64,000 nt of DNA from a virus. The translations under genes and the position numbers were made by a program. This document shows, in pieces, positions 40,017-48,898 of this stretch. The number at the start of each line of letters is the position of its first letter. Positions within the stretch are counted from its first letter, which is position 1. Where the stretch lies: positions 1 to 64,000 of IMG/VR virus record IMGVR_UViG_3300036790_000198. One strand, written 5' to 3'. The notes beneath the pieces are model-generated. The model saw nothing but the letters and a program-made list of their open reading frames with translations, was not told the DNA's origin and did not search any database.

Positions 40017-40265
40017 TCAGACGAGCTTCAGGGCCGCGGCGGCCCCGGAGCCTGCGACCTGGATGCCGCCGAACTGCGCCGCGACGAACGCCTGGAACTG
40101 GTTCGCCACCTCGCGCAGCGCCTCCGGGCTCATGGCCTCGTACTCAACGGTGCCGAGGTAATCGCCAGCGGTGGTGGTGAAAAGCACCTTGCCGCCCGCG
40201 GGCGGGCGCGGAATAAAGGACATCTTCACTTGCGCGGCTGTGCCGTTGATGCCGTTTTGGGTCAC
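40017..40265 (-). CDS. Small head-tail region protein (82 aa)
   Basis: Beta then helical (VKMSFIPRPPAGGKVLFTTT, then SPEALREVANQFQAFVAAQF). No known domain. Overlaps the previous stop as ATGA. Confidence 0.5.
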   Translation of the reverse strand: MTQNGINGTAAQVKMSFIPRPPAGGKVLFTTTAGDYLGTVEYEAMSPEALREVANQFQAFVAAQFGGIQVAGSGAAAALKLV

Positions 40266-40573
40266 GCGAACGACACCGCTAGTGTCTGGCCGGTACCCGG
40301 CGCCACGACGATGCCGGTGCCGCAGGGCCAGTTAAAAATGTACGTGCCGACGGTATTCGGGATGGTGCCGAACTGATTGGCGGCAGCGGCGGCACCGGTG
40401 GTAGCGATATCGTTCACCGTGCCCACCGCGCTGCCGGCGACGACGACGGAGACGGCGACGCAGATGCCTGGGGTGGCCTTGAGCGCCGTAGCGGCCGTCA
40501 CATTGAGAGCGGCCCGGTTACCGCCAGGCAAGCCGGCAGAGACGGTGACCGGGCCGACGAGGGTGGCGGCCAT
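40262..40573 (-). CDS. Small structural-like protein (103 aa)
   Basis: Ala/Val/Thr-rich beta protein (LNVTAATALKATPGICVAVS, VGTYIFNWPCGTGIVVAPGT) of the type that decorates capsids or necks. It resembles the upstream 143-aa protein in composition, perhaps a diverged duplicate. Function unknown. Confidence 0.5.
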   Translation of the reverse strand: MAATLVGPVTVSAGLPGGNRAALNVTAATALKATPGICVAVSVVVAGSAVGTVNDIATTGAAAAANQFGTIPNTVGTYIFNWPCGTGIVVAPGTGQTLAVSFA

Positions 40574-40576
40574 GGC

Positions 40577-41008
40577 TTACGAGTAGGTCCCGGTACCGAC
40601 GTTCTGCAGCGTCACGGTTGTCACCGTGGCGATAGTCACCACGAACTCGCGCCAGGTGTTTTGCGCAATCGTCGCGGTGCCCGTGACCGTGACGCCCGTT
40701 CCGCCCGCGACCGTCCAGGCGAAGGCGCCCGAAGATTCGTTGATGATGCATGCCTTATAGGTGAACCCGACATAGCGCTGCGCCTGGGGAATGGCGGCGA
40801 TGATGTTCACGGCCGTGTCGGTAGTGGCGATACGGGCCGCGGTCAGAACGCCGGTCAATGCCAGGTCGACCTCGACCGCGCCGCCAGTCAGATTCGCAGC
40901 GGTAACGACGTGGGCAACGGCAGAGGAATCGGCATTGAATGCGATATTGGGCTGCGCGGCCTCTCGCAAACCGTTCGGATTGTTCCAAGGCAAAACATTC
41001 TGTGGCAT
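40577..41008 (-). CDS. Capsid-decoration or neck-type beta protein (143 aa)
   Basis: Start at ATG 41008 (MPQNVLPWNNPNGLREAAQP); longer in-frame sequence upstream is an Arg-rich shadow. Beta-rich middle (VEVDLALTGVLTAARIATTD, AFAWTVAGGTGVTVTGTATI). Position after the neck gene suggests an accessory structural protein. Confidence 0.55.
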   Translation of the reverse strand: MPQNVLPWNNPNGLREAAQPNIAFNADSSAVAHVVTAANLTGGAVEVDLALTGVLTAARIATTDTAVNIIAAIPQAQRYVGFTYKACIINESSGAFAWTVAGGTGVTVTGTATIAQNTWREFVVTIATVTTVTLQNVGTGTYS

Positions 41009-41028
41009 GAGTGAGAATCTCCGAAAGC

Positions 41029-41697
41029 TTAAGAGACGCCGTAGAGGTTGGGGCCGTAGCTCATCGCAATATCGAGATAGGCCCTGCCAAATGGAGTTTT
41101 GAGGCTCTGCAGATCGCCGAGCGTGAAATTCTTCATCGCTTCCAAGTTCAAATATGCGCCCGAGGTCCCCTGATCCGATGCCGCCTGAATGACGCCAACC
41201 GTGGGATCGAGTAGCTTGTACTTCGTCCGTATGTCCCTGAAGAACGTCTGGCCTGGCAGGTCCGTTGCATAGTTGAGCAGGCGGTCGGCCGCGAGGTTGT
41301 ATACCGCGAACGTGTAGAGCTGCGGCGCCACCAGGAGTGTCGCGTTCACGGTTTCGAGCGCGATATCCAAACTCGCGGGCACGATCGCCGGCACGACGAG
41401 ATAGGAATCCCCCGGCGCCGCAGTGAGTCCTGCCGGATTGCCCGCAGGCGTTATGACAAAATCGATCTCGGTTGCGGTATTCGAGATGACGCTGCCGCTC
41501 CAGCACTGCGTCACATCAAAGATGACGCAGTTGGCCCACTGATTTGGCGTCCAATCTGCCGAGATGTCCGTCAGGCTCCACGCCGTGCCGGCACTGACTG
41601 TGCCGGCGGCGCTAGGGAAGACTCCGGGCGCATCCGACGGCGGGATGCCTACCGAGAGCAGGAAGGCTCGGTAGGCATTGACGTTTGGACAGGACAC
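41029..41697 (-). CDS. Head completion/connector-type protein (222 aa)
   Basis: Begins MSCPNVNAYRAFLLSVGIPP and ends with LGDLQSLKTPFGRAYLDIAM, a helical end found in connector-adjacent proteins of other phages. Location between capsid region and tail genes supports a neck role. Not a firm family match. Confidence 0.55.
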   Translation of the reverse strand: MSCPNVNAYRAFLLSVGIPPSDAPGVFPSAAGTVSAGTAWSLTDISADWTPNQWANCVIFDVTQCWSGSVISNTATEIDFVITPAGNPAGLTAAPGDSYLVVPAIVPASLDIALETVNATLLVAPQLYTFAVYNLAADRLLNYATDLPGQTFFRDIRTKYKLLDPTVGVIQAASDQGTSGAYLNLEAMKNFTLGDLQSLKTPFGRAYLDIAMSYGPNLYGVS

Positions 41698-41699
41698 TG

Positions 41700-42248
41700 T
41701 CAGAGACGTGCGCTACGACGCTCGCCCCTATTGCGCGGTTGGATTCCGGCCTGCGTGGCTTCCGAGCCCTTACCGCCCACATCCGCATCCTTTGACCTGT
41801 AGGCCGCCATTTCGAGCTCTACGCGCTCAGGGGCCGGGGAGCCGGATTCCTGCGCCCGCTCGCTCTGCTTGACGAGAGAGGCCGCCGCAGTGGCGTTCAG
41901 CATCGTGTCGCTACGCTCTTCGGCTGCATGGCGATTTTGCTCGACCGCATTTTCGATCCTATCCACCTTGATCGGCTTGTCGTCCCAGATCGTACCGACG
42001 AAACCGCGGGCGAGATCGCCATTGCGGCGAACGCCGTAATTAGCCCCTTGATGATCAAAAATGTGCTTGACATCTAACTCCGAGAAGTCCCGGCCCCCGC
42101 CCAGAGTGATCTGGCCGCCCGCCGGAATCCTCTCGACGTAAAGACGCTCGCTCCACATCATCCGGCCGGTCTTCGGATTGACCTCGGTCGGCATGCGGTA
42201 GTTGAACTCCATGTTCTGCACGGTCGTGTTGGCAAGGTAAATTTTCAT
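41700..42248 (-). CDS. Hypothetical head-region protein (182 aa)
   Basis: An N-terminal beta part (YLANTTVQNMEFNYRMPTEV, VERIPAGGQITLGGGRDFSE) and a charged C-terminal tail (SERAQESGSPAPERVELEMA). It directly follows the capsid gene. Function not known. Confidence 0.5.
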   Translation of the reverse strand: MKIYLANTTVQNMEFNYRMPTEVNPKTGRMMWSERLYVERIPAGGQITLGGGRDFSELDVKHIFDHQGANYGVRRNGDLARGFVGTIWDDKPIKVDRIENAVEQNRHAAEERSDTMLNATAAASLVKQSERAQESGSPAPERVELEMAAYRSKDADVGGKGSEATQAGIQPRNRGERRSARL

Positions 42249-42288
42249 CTAGTCCCCTATGGTTATCTGGCAGGTTTGCCAGCGCTAC

Positions 42289-43308
42289 CTAGTAGATAAT
42301 GCTCAGCAGCGAAGTGGTCTCCGGGCGGACCGGCCATCCGCACGTCGCGCGAATCTCATACAGCGTGTCGACGGCTCCGAGCGCCAAGGGCACGGTGATC
42401 TCAAGCGGCGCCGCCATATCGGCGTACTGGAACGAACAGCCAGCCAGATTCGGCTGCAGCTTCGCGAACTCGTTGGTATCCCACTCAGGACCATTGGGCT
42501 CTTCGACCTCGGGCATCTGCAGGATCACCATGTCGGACCCGCCAGCTCCCTGACCGATCAGGGTGTCGTCATAGCAGAACTCGATGACATCGCCCTGTGT
42601 CTCCTTGGCGACCTGTTTCACCATTTCGGCGGTCGTCGCGCTGCCAGAGCCCAGACGCTGATAGCTCGTCAACTGCACGACGTTGACCAGTTCAAACTGG
42701 CCAATGATGCGCTGGGGCCCAAGGAACACGAAGCGATGGGGCTTGCCAAGCTGGTACGTGCGAGCCTTGAGATTCAGAAGCTGCTGCAGGAGCCATAGCG
42801 CCATCTGGCCCGAATCGTAGGTCAGGACCGTCGTATTTCCGAATGTGTCTGGGGGGAGCGAAACGGCAGTGCCTCCGCCGTTGAGAAATCCCTCGCCATT
42901 GGCGGCATTGACGCCGTAGAGCTGCATGTTTCGCAGGACCTGGAAGATCGTCTGGCGATTGGCGAGCCGATATCCCTGAGCGATGTTGACGCCCCAGCGG
43001 CTCATGTTCGCCGCATCGTGATGATCCCACTCGGCGTGAGCCCTGATGCGGTACGTCGGGGTGCTGATGTACTTCGGAATGAGCGTGGCGCCCGGCAAGA
43101 GATTGCCTGCCGTCTGGCCCACCTGGGCCTGACCGTTCATCCCAAGCGTACGCATGTACACGTAGAGATCCTCGGGATCGAGCATGATGCGTGGTTTGCC
43201 ATCCGCAAGTAGGCGCTGCGCCTGCGATGCCTGCGAGATCTGCATGAGCACGCCCGGCTCGATGCGAGACGGGTGAACCTGTGCCCAGGAAGTGCCTAAA
43301 GTAGCCAT
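42289..43308 (-). CDS. Major capsid protein, DUF2184 type (339 aa)
   Basis: Forms the head shell. YISTPTYRIRAHAEWDHHDA, NAANGEGFLNGGG and TYQLGKPHRFVFLGPQRIIG fit DUF2184 major capsid proteins of the HK97 fold, as does a C-terminal end CGWPVRPETTSLLSIIY. Placed downstream of scaffold, decoration and protease genes as expected. Confidence 0.8.
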   Translation of the reverse strand: MATLGTSWAQVHPSRIEPGVLMQISQASQAQRLLADGKPRIMLDPEDLYVYMRTLGMNGQAQVGQTAGNLLPGATLIPKYISTPTYRIRAHAEWDHHDAANMSRWGVNIAQGYRLANRQTIFQVLRNMQLYGVNAANGEGFLNGGGTAVSLPPDTFGNTTVLTYDSGQMALWLLQQLLNLKARTYQLGKPHRFVFLGPQRIIGQFELVNVVQLTSYQRLGSGSATTAEMVKQVAKETQGDVIEFCYDDTLIGQGAGGSDMVILQMPEVEEPNGPEWDTNEFAKLQPNLAGCSFQYADMAAPLEITVPLALGAVDTLYEIRATCGWPVRPETTSLLSIIY

Positions 43309-43330
43309 GTTTCGTTAGCTCCGAAAGAAA

Positions 43331-43948
43331 TTAGATCTGCAGCACCACGACGGCGCCGCCTTCGTTCCACGTCGCCTGGCCTGCAGAGGGCGAGTTCGGC
43401 GTGACAACCCAGGAGTTGCCGATCTGCACGTCGATGATCTTCGCCGGCAGGCTGGAGGGGCCAGGAATCTGGCCGCTCGTGAAGGGCAGCAGCACTTGGT
43501 TGGTGTAGTCCCAGGTGAGCTGTGTCGTATCAGCCACGTTCAGCAGGTTCGCCGCGTTGGCCGCCGACATCGGCAGCGCAATGCAGTGTCCTAAGCCAAA
43601 CTCCACGAAGCTGAAACCCATGCCGGGTGAGGCCAGGGCGACATTGGACTGTGGCGTCTGAACTGGAGCTGCGGACTGGTCCCACACGAGAAAGCCGCTC
43701 AGGTTCCCGATCGCGGTGGCGATCGAAAGTTGCGGCCCGAGCATCGGGGATGCGGCCGCCTGAGTGCTCACCGTCACGCCAACTCCGCCATACATCAGTC
43801 CGGTGACGGATGAGGCGACGAAGCCGGTACGGATGAGGTTGCGCGTTGAGGCGTTCGGATAGAGCGACCCGGCCGTGTAAGCGACCGTGTTGACGTTGAA
43901 AGTACCGCTTGCGAATGTGGTCTGCAGCGGGTTCAGAGCGATAGACAT
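43331..43948 (-). CDS. Capsid-associated structural protein (205 aa)
   Basis: Beta-rich (TTFASGTFNVNTVAYTAGSL, GFSFVEFGLGHCIALPMSA), ending WNEGGAVVVLQI. Its position immediately upstream of the major capsid gene suggests a decoration protein. Confidence 0.55.
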   Translation of the reverse strand: MSIALNPLQTTFASGTFNVNTVAYTAGSLYPNASTRNLIRTGFVASSVTGLMYGGVGVTVSTQAAASPMLGPQLSIATAIGNLSGFLVWDQSAAPVQTPQSNVALASPGMGFSFVEFGLGHCIALPMSAANAANLLNVADTTQLTWDYTNQVLLPFTSGQIPGPSSLPAKIIDVQIGNSWVVTPNSPSAGQATWNEGGAVVVLQI

Positions 43949-43975
43949 GAATATCTCCTGGTGAAAACGCTGCGA

Positions 43976-44788
43976 TTAGCGACCAACGTCTCGGTTGATC
44001 CTGCCGAACTTCGTGGCGCCTCCCATGAAAGCCCCCCACGTAACGGCCGGATCACCGATAAACTTGCGCACAGTGTGGCCCGAGTCGTTGCGCGTGACCA
44101 GCTCGCGAAGCGGCGCGCCGATGGTGACCTGACTCGATGATGCCTCTACGGCATCAGTTACGATCGCGTTCTCAACTACCGAGAATGCAGCCGAGTCGTT
44201 GACCAGAATCCCGAGGTTGGAATCCTTGTAGACCTTGCTGTGGGACTTCAGCTTTGCGAGCAGGCGCACGCGGTAGTCGTTGAAAGTCTCGCCCTGAAGC
44301 GCGTGCGGGGCCTGGCCGTAGTTCCATGCCTGATACGCCGCATCGCAGCGCATCTGGACTTCGGCGAACCTCGCCTTGTCATCGTCCGAGAGAATCGCCG
44401 GCATGCGGCGCTCCATCTCGGCGAGTTTCTTGGCGAGCTCGGAGTTGTTACCGGCGCGCAGAGCGGCGTCGGCCTTTTCTTTCTCATCGCCCTCCTTCTC
44501 TTCGGCGTCTTTTCTGGCCTTGTCGGCCTTCTCCTTTTCCTCCTTCTCTTTCGCCTCGGCATCGGCGCACATCTTGTCGGCCTTCTCCTTCTCCTCCTTC
44601 TCTTTGGCCTCGGCGTCAGTGCGGGCCTTGTCGGACCGATCCTTCTCCGCCGCAGCCGCATCCGCACGCGCCTTCCACTCGGCGGCATCGGCGCGGTCCT
44701 TCTTGTGCTCCGCATCGATCGAATCGATCTTCGTGTGCAGCGCGTCGAGATGGTTCAGGACTTTGTCCAGCTTGTCTTCATCAGCCAT
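43976..44788 (-). CDS. Scaffold-like KE-repeat coiled-coil protein (270 aa)
   Basis: The true start is ATG 44788 (MADEDKLDKVLNHLDALHTK); GGAG lies ~11 nt upstream, and the in-frame upstream sequence is shadow. Residues ~55-115 contain three near-perfect ~18-residue units (DAEAKEKEEKEKADKMCA and variants), a continuous charged coiled coil. Residues ~125-270 form a mixed domain (KFIGDPAVTWGAFMGGATKF). The position upstream of the capsid gene and the high Lys/Glu content suggest internal scaffolding. Confidence 0.6.
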   Translation of the reverse strand: MADEDKLDKVLNHLDALHTKIDSIDAEHKKDRADAAEWKARADAAAAEKDRSDKARTDAEAKEKEEKEKADKMCADAEAKEKEEKEKADKARKDAEEKEGDEKEKADAALRAGNNSELAKKLAEMERRMPAILSDDDKARFAEVQMRCDAAYQAWNYGQAPHALQGETFNDYRVRLLAKLKSHSKVYKDSNLGILVNDSAAFSVVENAIVTDAVEASSSQVTIGAPLRELVTRNDSGHTVRKFIGDPAVTWGAFMGGATKFGRINRDVGR

Positions 44789-44876
44789 GGTCAGTTGACT
44801 CCGAAAAATGCGGCAACGCCGCTGTAAGGGCGCACGCCGCATTGGTGTGCACGCCGGGGAAAGGAGAGAAACTTGA

Positions 44877-45908
44877 TTAGCAGCGCGAAGATATTTCGCG
44901 CGCGTAGACTTTTTCGATGATCTGATCGAGAGAGTTGGTCCGTGAATCCAGCACGACATCGACTCCGCTCGCAGGGCCTGATTTGTCCCAGACCCCGAGG
45001 GTGCAAACTGCGATGTGATCCAACAGGCGGATGTCACCCTCTAGCAGTAACTTCGAGCCGTCCTCAAGCTTTTGAGAAATGCTCGTCTTGAGCTTCACGC
45101 CGGGAGAAGTCGACCATTGTTCGGTGGAGAGCGCATCGACCGCTTCTCCGTCATACACTTTGGCAATGCCCCACACCTCGCGCTCTTCTGGCTTGATGTA
45201 TGGAATCATGACCGAGCCGATAACGCGCCTATTAAACTCCTTGGAGTTCATCATGCGTTTCGTCGGGTGCTCCCAGATGACCGTGAGACCCTGGCATCGC
45301 TCAAGAAACTCATCGTTCAGATATAGCGACGGATCGCGCCAGACATACTCGTCAATTCCTGCGCGATATGCAGCGCCTGTACCGGTAATGCGCAGCGCCA
45401 CGAGCAGCAAGTTTTCATACCGCTGCGGGCTTACTAGGTCGCCAGCGACCATCGCCTTGGCGATTCCGAGCTCGTCCATGTCGAATCTCTGCAGCGCCAC
45501 CGCGGCTCCCGCATGCAGCGGCAGCGTCGCGAGCGCGGTCTCAGGTCGCGCCCAGGTGAAGATGTCGTGCTCTTCGTTGAGTCGCGGGACGAACTGCTCG
45601 GACTCGCCGATGAACGTCGTGAAGTCGACGCCGTCTTTGATGCGGCGCGTCCAGGGCGAGAGCTTGCCGGCGTAGCGCTGCGCCGTTTCCTCGAACGTCT
45701 CGCGGCGCGCGCAGCCCTCTGGAGATTCGCTTTCTTCAACGCCGCCACCCGGGAACGCCCATTCTCCCGCGTGATCGCGACCAGTACGGCGCATGAGCAG
45801 GACTCGGCCGTCATCCGCCATGAGCATGACGCCGGCGGCGCGCAAGGGCTCGCCATCGGCCGGAGGAGGCGAGGGAGACAGGTCTCCGGGTTGTCCGATG
45901 TCGGCCAT
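44877..45908 (-). CDS. NUDIX hydrolase fused to DUF2213 prohead protease (343 aa)
   Basis: Residues ~25-150 hold a Nudix box, G-GGVEESESPEGCARRETFEETA, fitting Gx5Ex7REUxEEx(G/A)U, with Ala for the final Gly. Residues ~160-343 match DUF2213 (IDEYVWRDPSLYLNDEFLER, VIWEHPTKRMMNSKEFNRRV, KLKTSISQKLEDGSKLLLEG, IRLLDHIAVCTLG), a serine-protease-like head maturation family. A nucleotide-pyrophosphatase domain attached to a capsid protease is unexpected. Located before the scaffold and capsid genes. Confidence 0.75.
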   Translation of the reverse strand: MADIGQPGDLSPSPPPADGEPLRAAGVMLMADDGRVLLMRRTGRDHAGEWAFPGGGVEESESPEGCARRETFEETAQRYAGKLSPWTRRIKDGVDFTTFIGESEQFVPRLNEEHDIFTWARPETALATLPLHAGAAVALQRFDMDELGIAKAMVAGDLVSPQRYENLLLVALRITGTGAAYRAGIDEYVWRDPSLYLNDEFLERCQGLTVIWEHPTKRMMNSKEFNRRVIGSVMIPYIKPEEREVWGIAKVYDGEAVDALSTEQWSTSPGVKLKTSISQKLEDGSKLLLEGDIRLLDHIAVCTLGVWDKSGPASGVDVVLDSRTNSLDQIIEKVYAREISSRC

Positions 45909-45911
45909 GGC

Positions 45912-46103
45912 TTATTTCTTCTCGCGTCTCTCGAAGCTATCGCACGCTTCCAGTATGGCGTCGAGCTTGGAACAATCCCGCTTACTCTCTCCGGCTTCAC
46001 GGAAGGCGGCGGCTATCGCTTGCTTTTCGGGGTGACCGGACTTGCGCATCTCGGAAATGTTGTGCGAGATCGCGGCTTTGCTCGATCCCTTCTCAAGCGG
46101 CAT
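45912..46103 (-). CDS. Small conserved phage protein beside prohead protease (63 aa)
   Basis: [20 protein letters not shown] and [16 protein letters not shown] are the two conserved blocks of a small phage family usually found in head modules. Function unknown. It overlaps the head morphogenesis gene by 11 nt. Confidence 0.7.
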   Translation of the reverse strand: MPLEKGSSKAAISHNISEMRKSGHPEKQAIAAAFREAGESKRDCSKLDAILEACDSFERREKK

Positions 46104-46950
46104 GGATCATTGCTCCAGAAAATGCGGCCGTTTGCTTGCGCGCTTCAATGAGTTTCTCGCGCCCCTTCTCCGTCAGCATGTCTGACTCCAGGTCGCGCAG
46201 CGTATACAGCGCCTCCACCCAACACCGGCAGTTCGGTTCCTCGGCGGCGGCCGTGATTTGATCGTAGTACTGGCGCCCGGCGAGCTTCATGAGCCCGGCC
46301 TTCAACGCCCAGTTGTCGCGCAGGACGAATATCTTGCCGGCTCGCGCGACGTGATTGGGCCTTGAATCGTAAGCCGGCGGACCTTCATCGACGTGATGCC
46401 AGATGAAGGCAATGGCCCCGCCGTCCTCGGCAACGATCTGATTGACCGCAGCGGTGAGTTTATGGCCCTGATCCGTGATGACAAACCGCTCACGGTACGG
46501 AAGTCCGGCGATACCGCGGCGAACTTCCTCCCGCACCTGCTGGTGCTTGGCGACTTCGGTTCCACCAGCGGGGACCGATGTCGCCCATCCGGCGAACCGC
46601 CGCATCGTGTTGGATATCGCCTCTTCACGATTCAACTTGATTAGGTTCGCGCTCGCCCGTATGCGGCGGTCGAGCTCGGCGCGCAACCTCGGCTGAACCT
46701 GTTGCAGTGTGAACTCGCTAACGCCATTGTGAACTCGTACGAGCTTCTCACGCTTGACGGAGCGAGCGAATACCGCGGTTAGCAACTGCTGTAGATGCCG
46801 GTCCAATATCTCGGTCGGTACCAGAGACTCACGCGCCGCCCTGGAAAGCCGCGCCACCCAATCGGTGATGCGCTGCTCGGAATCAAATCCGTGCTCGAGA
46901 ATGTCGTTGATCGCCTCAGTGACGATCCGATAGAAGCCGCCGCGCGGCAC
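46093..46950 (-). CDS. Head morphogenesis (gp7/F-like) minor head protein (285 aa)
   Basis: An N-terminal helical region leads to [20 protein letters not shown] and a C-terminal [20 protein letters not shown], the His/Cys-containing pattern of Mu F/SPP1 gp7-like minor head proteins. Located directly after the portal, as in such phages. It joins portal to capsid and may have a metal site. Confidence 0.7.
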   Translation of the reverse strand: MPRGGFYRIVTEAINDILEHGFDSEQRITDWVARLSRAARESLVPTEILDRHLQQLLTAVFARSVKREKLVRVHNGVSEFTLQQVQPRLRAELDRRIRASANLIKLNREEAISNTMRRFAGWATSVPAGGTEVAKHQQVREEVRRGIAGLPYRERFVITDQGHKLTAAVNQIVAEDGGAIAFIWHHVDEGPPAYDSRPNHVARAGKIFVLRDNWALKAGLMKLAGRQYYDQITAAAEEPNCRCWVEALYTLRDLESDMLTEKGREKLIEARKQTAAFSGAMIHAA

Positions 46951-46952
46951 TG

Positions 46953-48518
46953 CTAGGCCCGCACTGACGCCACGCGCGGGCGCAGTGCATCCACCGCCGT
47001 ACGCAGCTTCGTGAAGTCCGTGGCAGAATCGAAGCGACCGAACTTCTTGGCTTCCGGACCGACGTCCTCGGTTCCGCCTTCGGAATTCTGGCTGGCTTCC
47101 TGCGATTTATCCTGCTGCTTCTGCTGTTTCTCGTAGAAGCCGATCAACTCCTCGATATCGAGATCGAGCGCATAAGCGAATAGGCGTTTGTTCTCGCCCG
47201 CATTGTCGATCGCCCACTGGATGAGTCGGGCCTTGTTCTGCGGATCAATCTCCGGCAGCAGCGTTTGCAGCAATGCGACGGTTGCCTCGAGCCGAACCGA
47301 ATCGAATTTAACGTTCTCCGACTCCGGTTCAATCAGGAACGACGGCCAGGTCGAGGCGAACGAACGGCACCACTCCATGAACGCAGCCTCGTGCGGCATC
47401 GACTTGTATTTCGCGGGATACAATCCTTGAATGCGTTTATAAAACGCCGGCGCCATCCACGCTCGGTAACGGACGATGTTATCGAACCAATCGTAATCTG
47501 GCTTTAAGTCCACGCGCACGCCATCGATGTACTTGGCGATCTGCTTGGCGTCCTCGGTGCCCTCGGCCATGCCGCCGATCATCGTCTCGTTTTCGAGTAG
47601 CTTGGCGGGCATATCGGCAGCCGTCGACGCGTTCTTCAGGATATTGGTGCGCGCAAAGGTGCCGGCGCCATCGACGTTCTGCATGTTGAGCGTCGCGACG
47701 TCCTCATCGACGCCAATGGTCATTACCTGGCCCACATGAGCGGCCTTCAACAGGAACCGCTTCATGGCCGCGGCAGCCTGCATGATCTTATTGACGACGC
47801 TGCCAGGGGACTGCAGCTTCTGAACGAGCAGCCCGTTCTTCGTCGCGATCATGTCATCCGCGATCATCGTCTTGATGAACGACTTCAGCGGGAAGAGCGC
47901 GCGCTGGTAGACGCTGCGGCCAGTGAAGCCAAAGCCAGAGTCCACATATGCGATGTAAATCGGCTCCTCGTTCATCGCGATACGATAGCGGGAGCGATGG
48001 TAGGTCTCACCTGCGGCGACGACGCGCGTCACCCGGTTGAAATCCGGTGTATTCGGCGCCTGATTCATGATGACAGAGCCCGAAATGTTCAACGGATCAA
48101 ACACGTTGAAGTAGATCGGCAGATCCCAGAGCTTCGTCATGTCGAGCGGTTTCTCGCTCGGTACGCCCTCGCAACCGATAACGAGAGCCGAGACTCCGTA
48201 GACCCGAGCCAGGCGGCGAAGGTTAAGAATATTCGCGTCGGCGCGCAGTTCCGTCCAGACCTGCTGAAACTCGTCGACAATCTCTTTCTCGGCGCCCTGC
48301 ACCGTGACGGCCCGAGGTTGCGACTGCGCCATCTTGATCGGCGCCTCGGCCATTTTTGCTCCCAATGGATGAAAAAGCAAAATCTCCTTACATGTTTCAT
48401 AAGATGGCTGTGCTCCAGGCACAATATCGTCAGCCATCAAAATCCGCATCAACGCGGATTTCTTCCACTCATCATCAGGCACCGGGCCGTTGAGTTGAGT
48501 GATCGCCGCGAACGCCAT
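46953..48518 (-). CDS. Portal protein, DUF1073 type (521 aa)
   Basis: Forms the head vertex. DEWKKSALMRILMADDIVPG at the N-terminus, YGVSALVIGCEGVPSEKPLD, and a C-terminal DPQNKARLIQWAIDNAGENK match DUF1073 portals. The last ~60 residues are charged and low complexity. Located between terminase-side genes and the minor head protein. An annotation of related proteins as anti-CBASS arises from domain renaming; no such enzyme is evident here. Confidence 0.8.
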   Translation of the reverse strand: MAFAAITQLNGPVPDDEWKKSALMRILMADDIVPGAQPSYETCKEILLFHPLGAKMAEAPIKMAQSQPRAVTVQGAEKEIVDEFQQVWTELRADANILNLRRLARVYGVSALVIGCEGVPSEKPLDMTKLWDLPIYFNVFDPLNISGSVIMNQAPNTPDFNRVTRVVAAGETYHRSRYRIAMNEEPIYIAYVDSGFGFTGRSVYQRALFPLKSFIKTMIADDMIATKNGLLVQKLQSPGSVVNKIMQAAAAMKRFLLKAAHVGQVMTIGVDEDVATLNMQNVDGAGTFARTNILKNASTAADMPAKLLENETMIGGMAEGTEDAKQIAKYIDGVRVDLKPDYDWFDNIVRYRAWMAPAFYKRIQGLYPAKYKSMPHEAAFMEWCRSFASTWPSFLIEPESENVKFDSVRLEATVALLQTLLPEIDPQNKARLIQWAIDNAGENKRLFAYALDLDIEELIGFYEKQQKQQDKSQEASQNSEGGTEDVGPEAKKFGRFDSATDFTKLRTAVDALRPRVASVRA

Positions 48519-48898
48519 TATGGCACCGCGCGTATGATCTTGAACGTCGTGCGCGCGTAGCTCACGTTGTTATCCTGACCCGTCACCTGAAAGAGCGCCT
48601 GGTGCGTTTCGGACTCGCGTGTCAGATTGATCATGGCATTTTGTGCTGAGGTGACAGTGATCAGGTTGACGATTACGGGCGCGATCGAAGTCCAGCCGAG
48701 AATCTGCTCAAGCTCCCTACTGGCACACACCAAATCCAGGCGATAGCTGATCGCAAGCGGCTGGTACTCGTTGCCGTACACGTCGAACCAGGACGCTTGA
48801 AGCTGGCAGGCGGAACCGGCGAGATATGCCGAGTCGGCGGCCTGAATGCTGGTCTGCGACAAAGCCAGGATCTGCGCTGATCCGAACGCGAGCGCCAT
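48518..48898 (-). CDS. 126-aa protein paralogous to the C-terminus of the 688-aa tail protein
   Basis: Residues ~30-126 (WFDVYGNEYQPLAISYRLD, then MINLTRESETHQALFQVTGQ, RTTFKIIRAV) align strongly with the end of the 30880-32946 protein (MVNVTRHRETHEALFQIVDL). The stop overlaps the portal start. The role is unknown, but a shared protein-protein interaction domain used in head and tail is possible. Confidence 0.65.
   Translation of the reverse strand: MALAFGSAQILALSQTSIQAADSAYLAGSACQLQASWFDVYGNEYQPLAISYRLDLVCASRELEQILGWTSIAPVIVNLITVTSAQNAMINLTRESETHQALFQVTGQDNNVSYARTTFKIIRAVP

Noticed and set aside
44240-44827. A 195-aa Leu/Phe-rich + strand frame resembling a membrane protein
   Set aside because: It is the complement of the Lys/Glu repeat in the scaffold-like gene, which explains its Leu/Phe/Ser richness.
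46953-48518. Portal as an anti-CBASS enzyme
   Set aside because: The DUF1073 family name has been linked to Acb1, but this sequence aligns with portals in length, order and motifs, and the Acb1 catalytic HxT/HxS pair is not evident.
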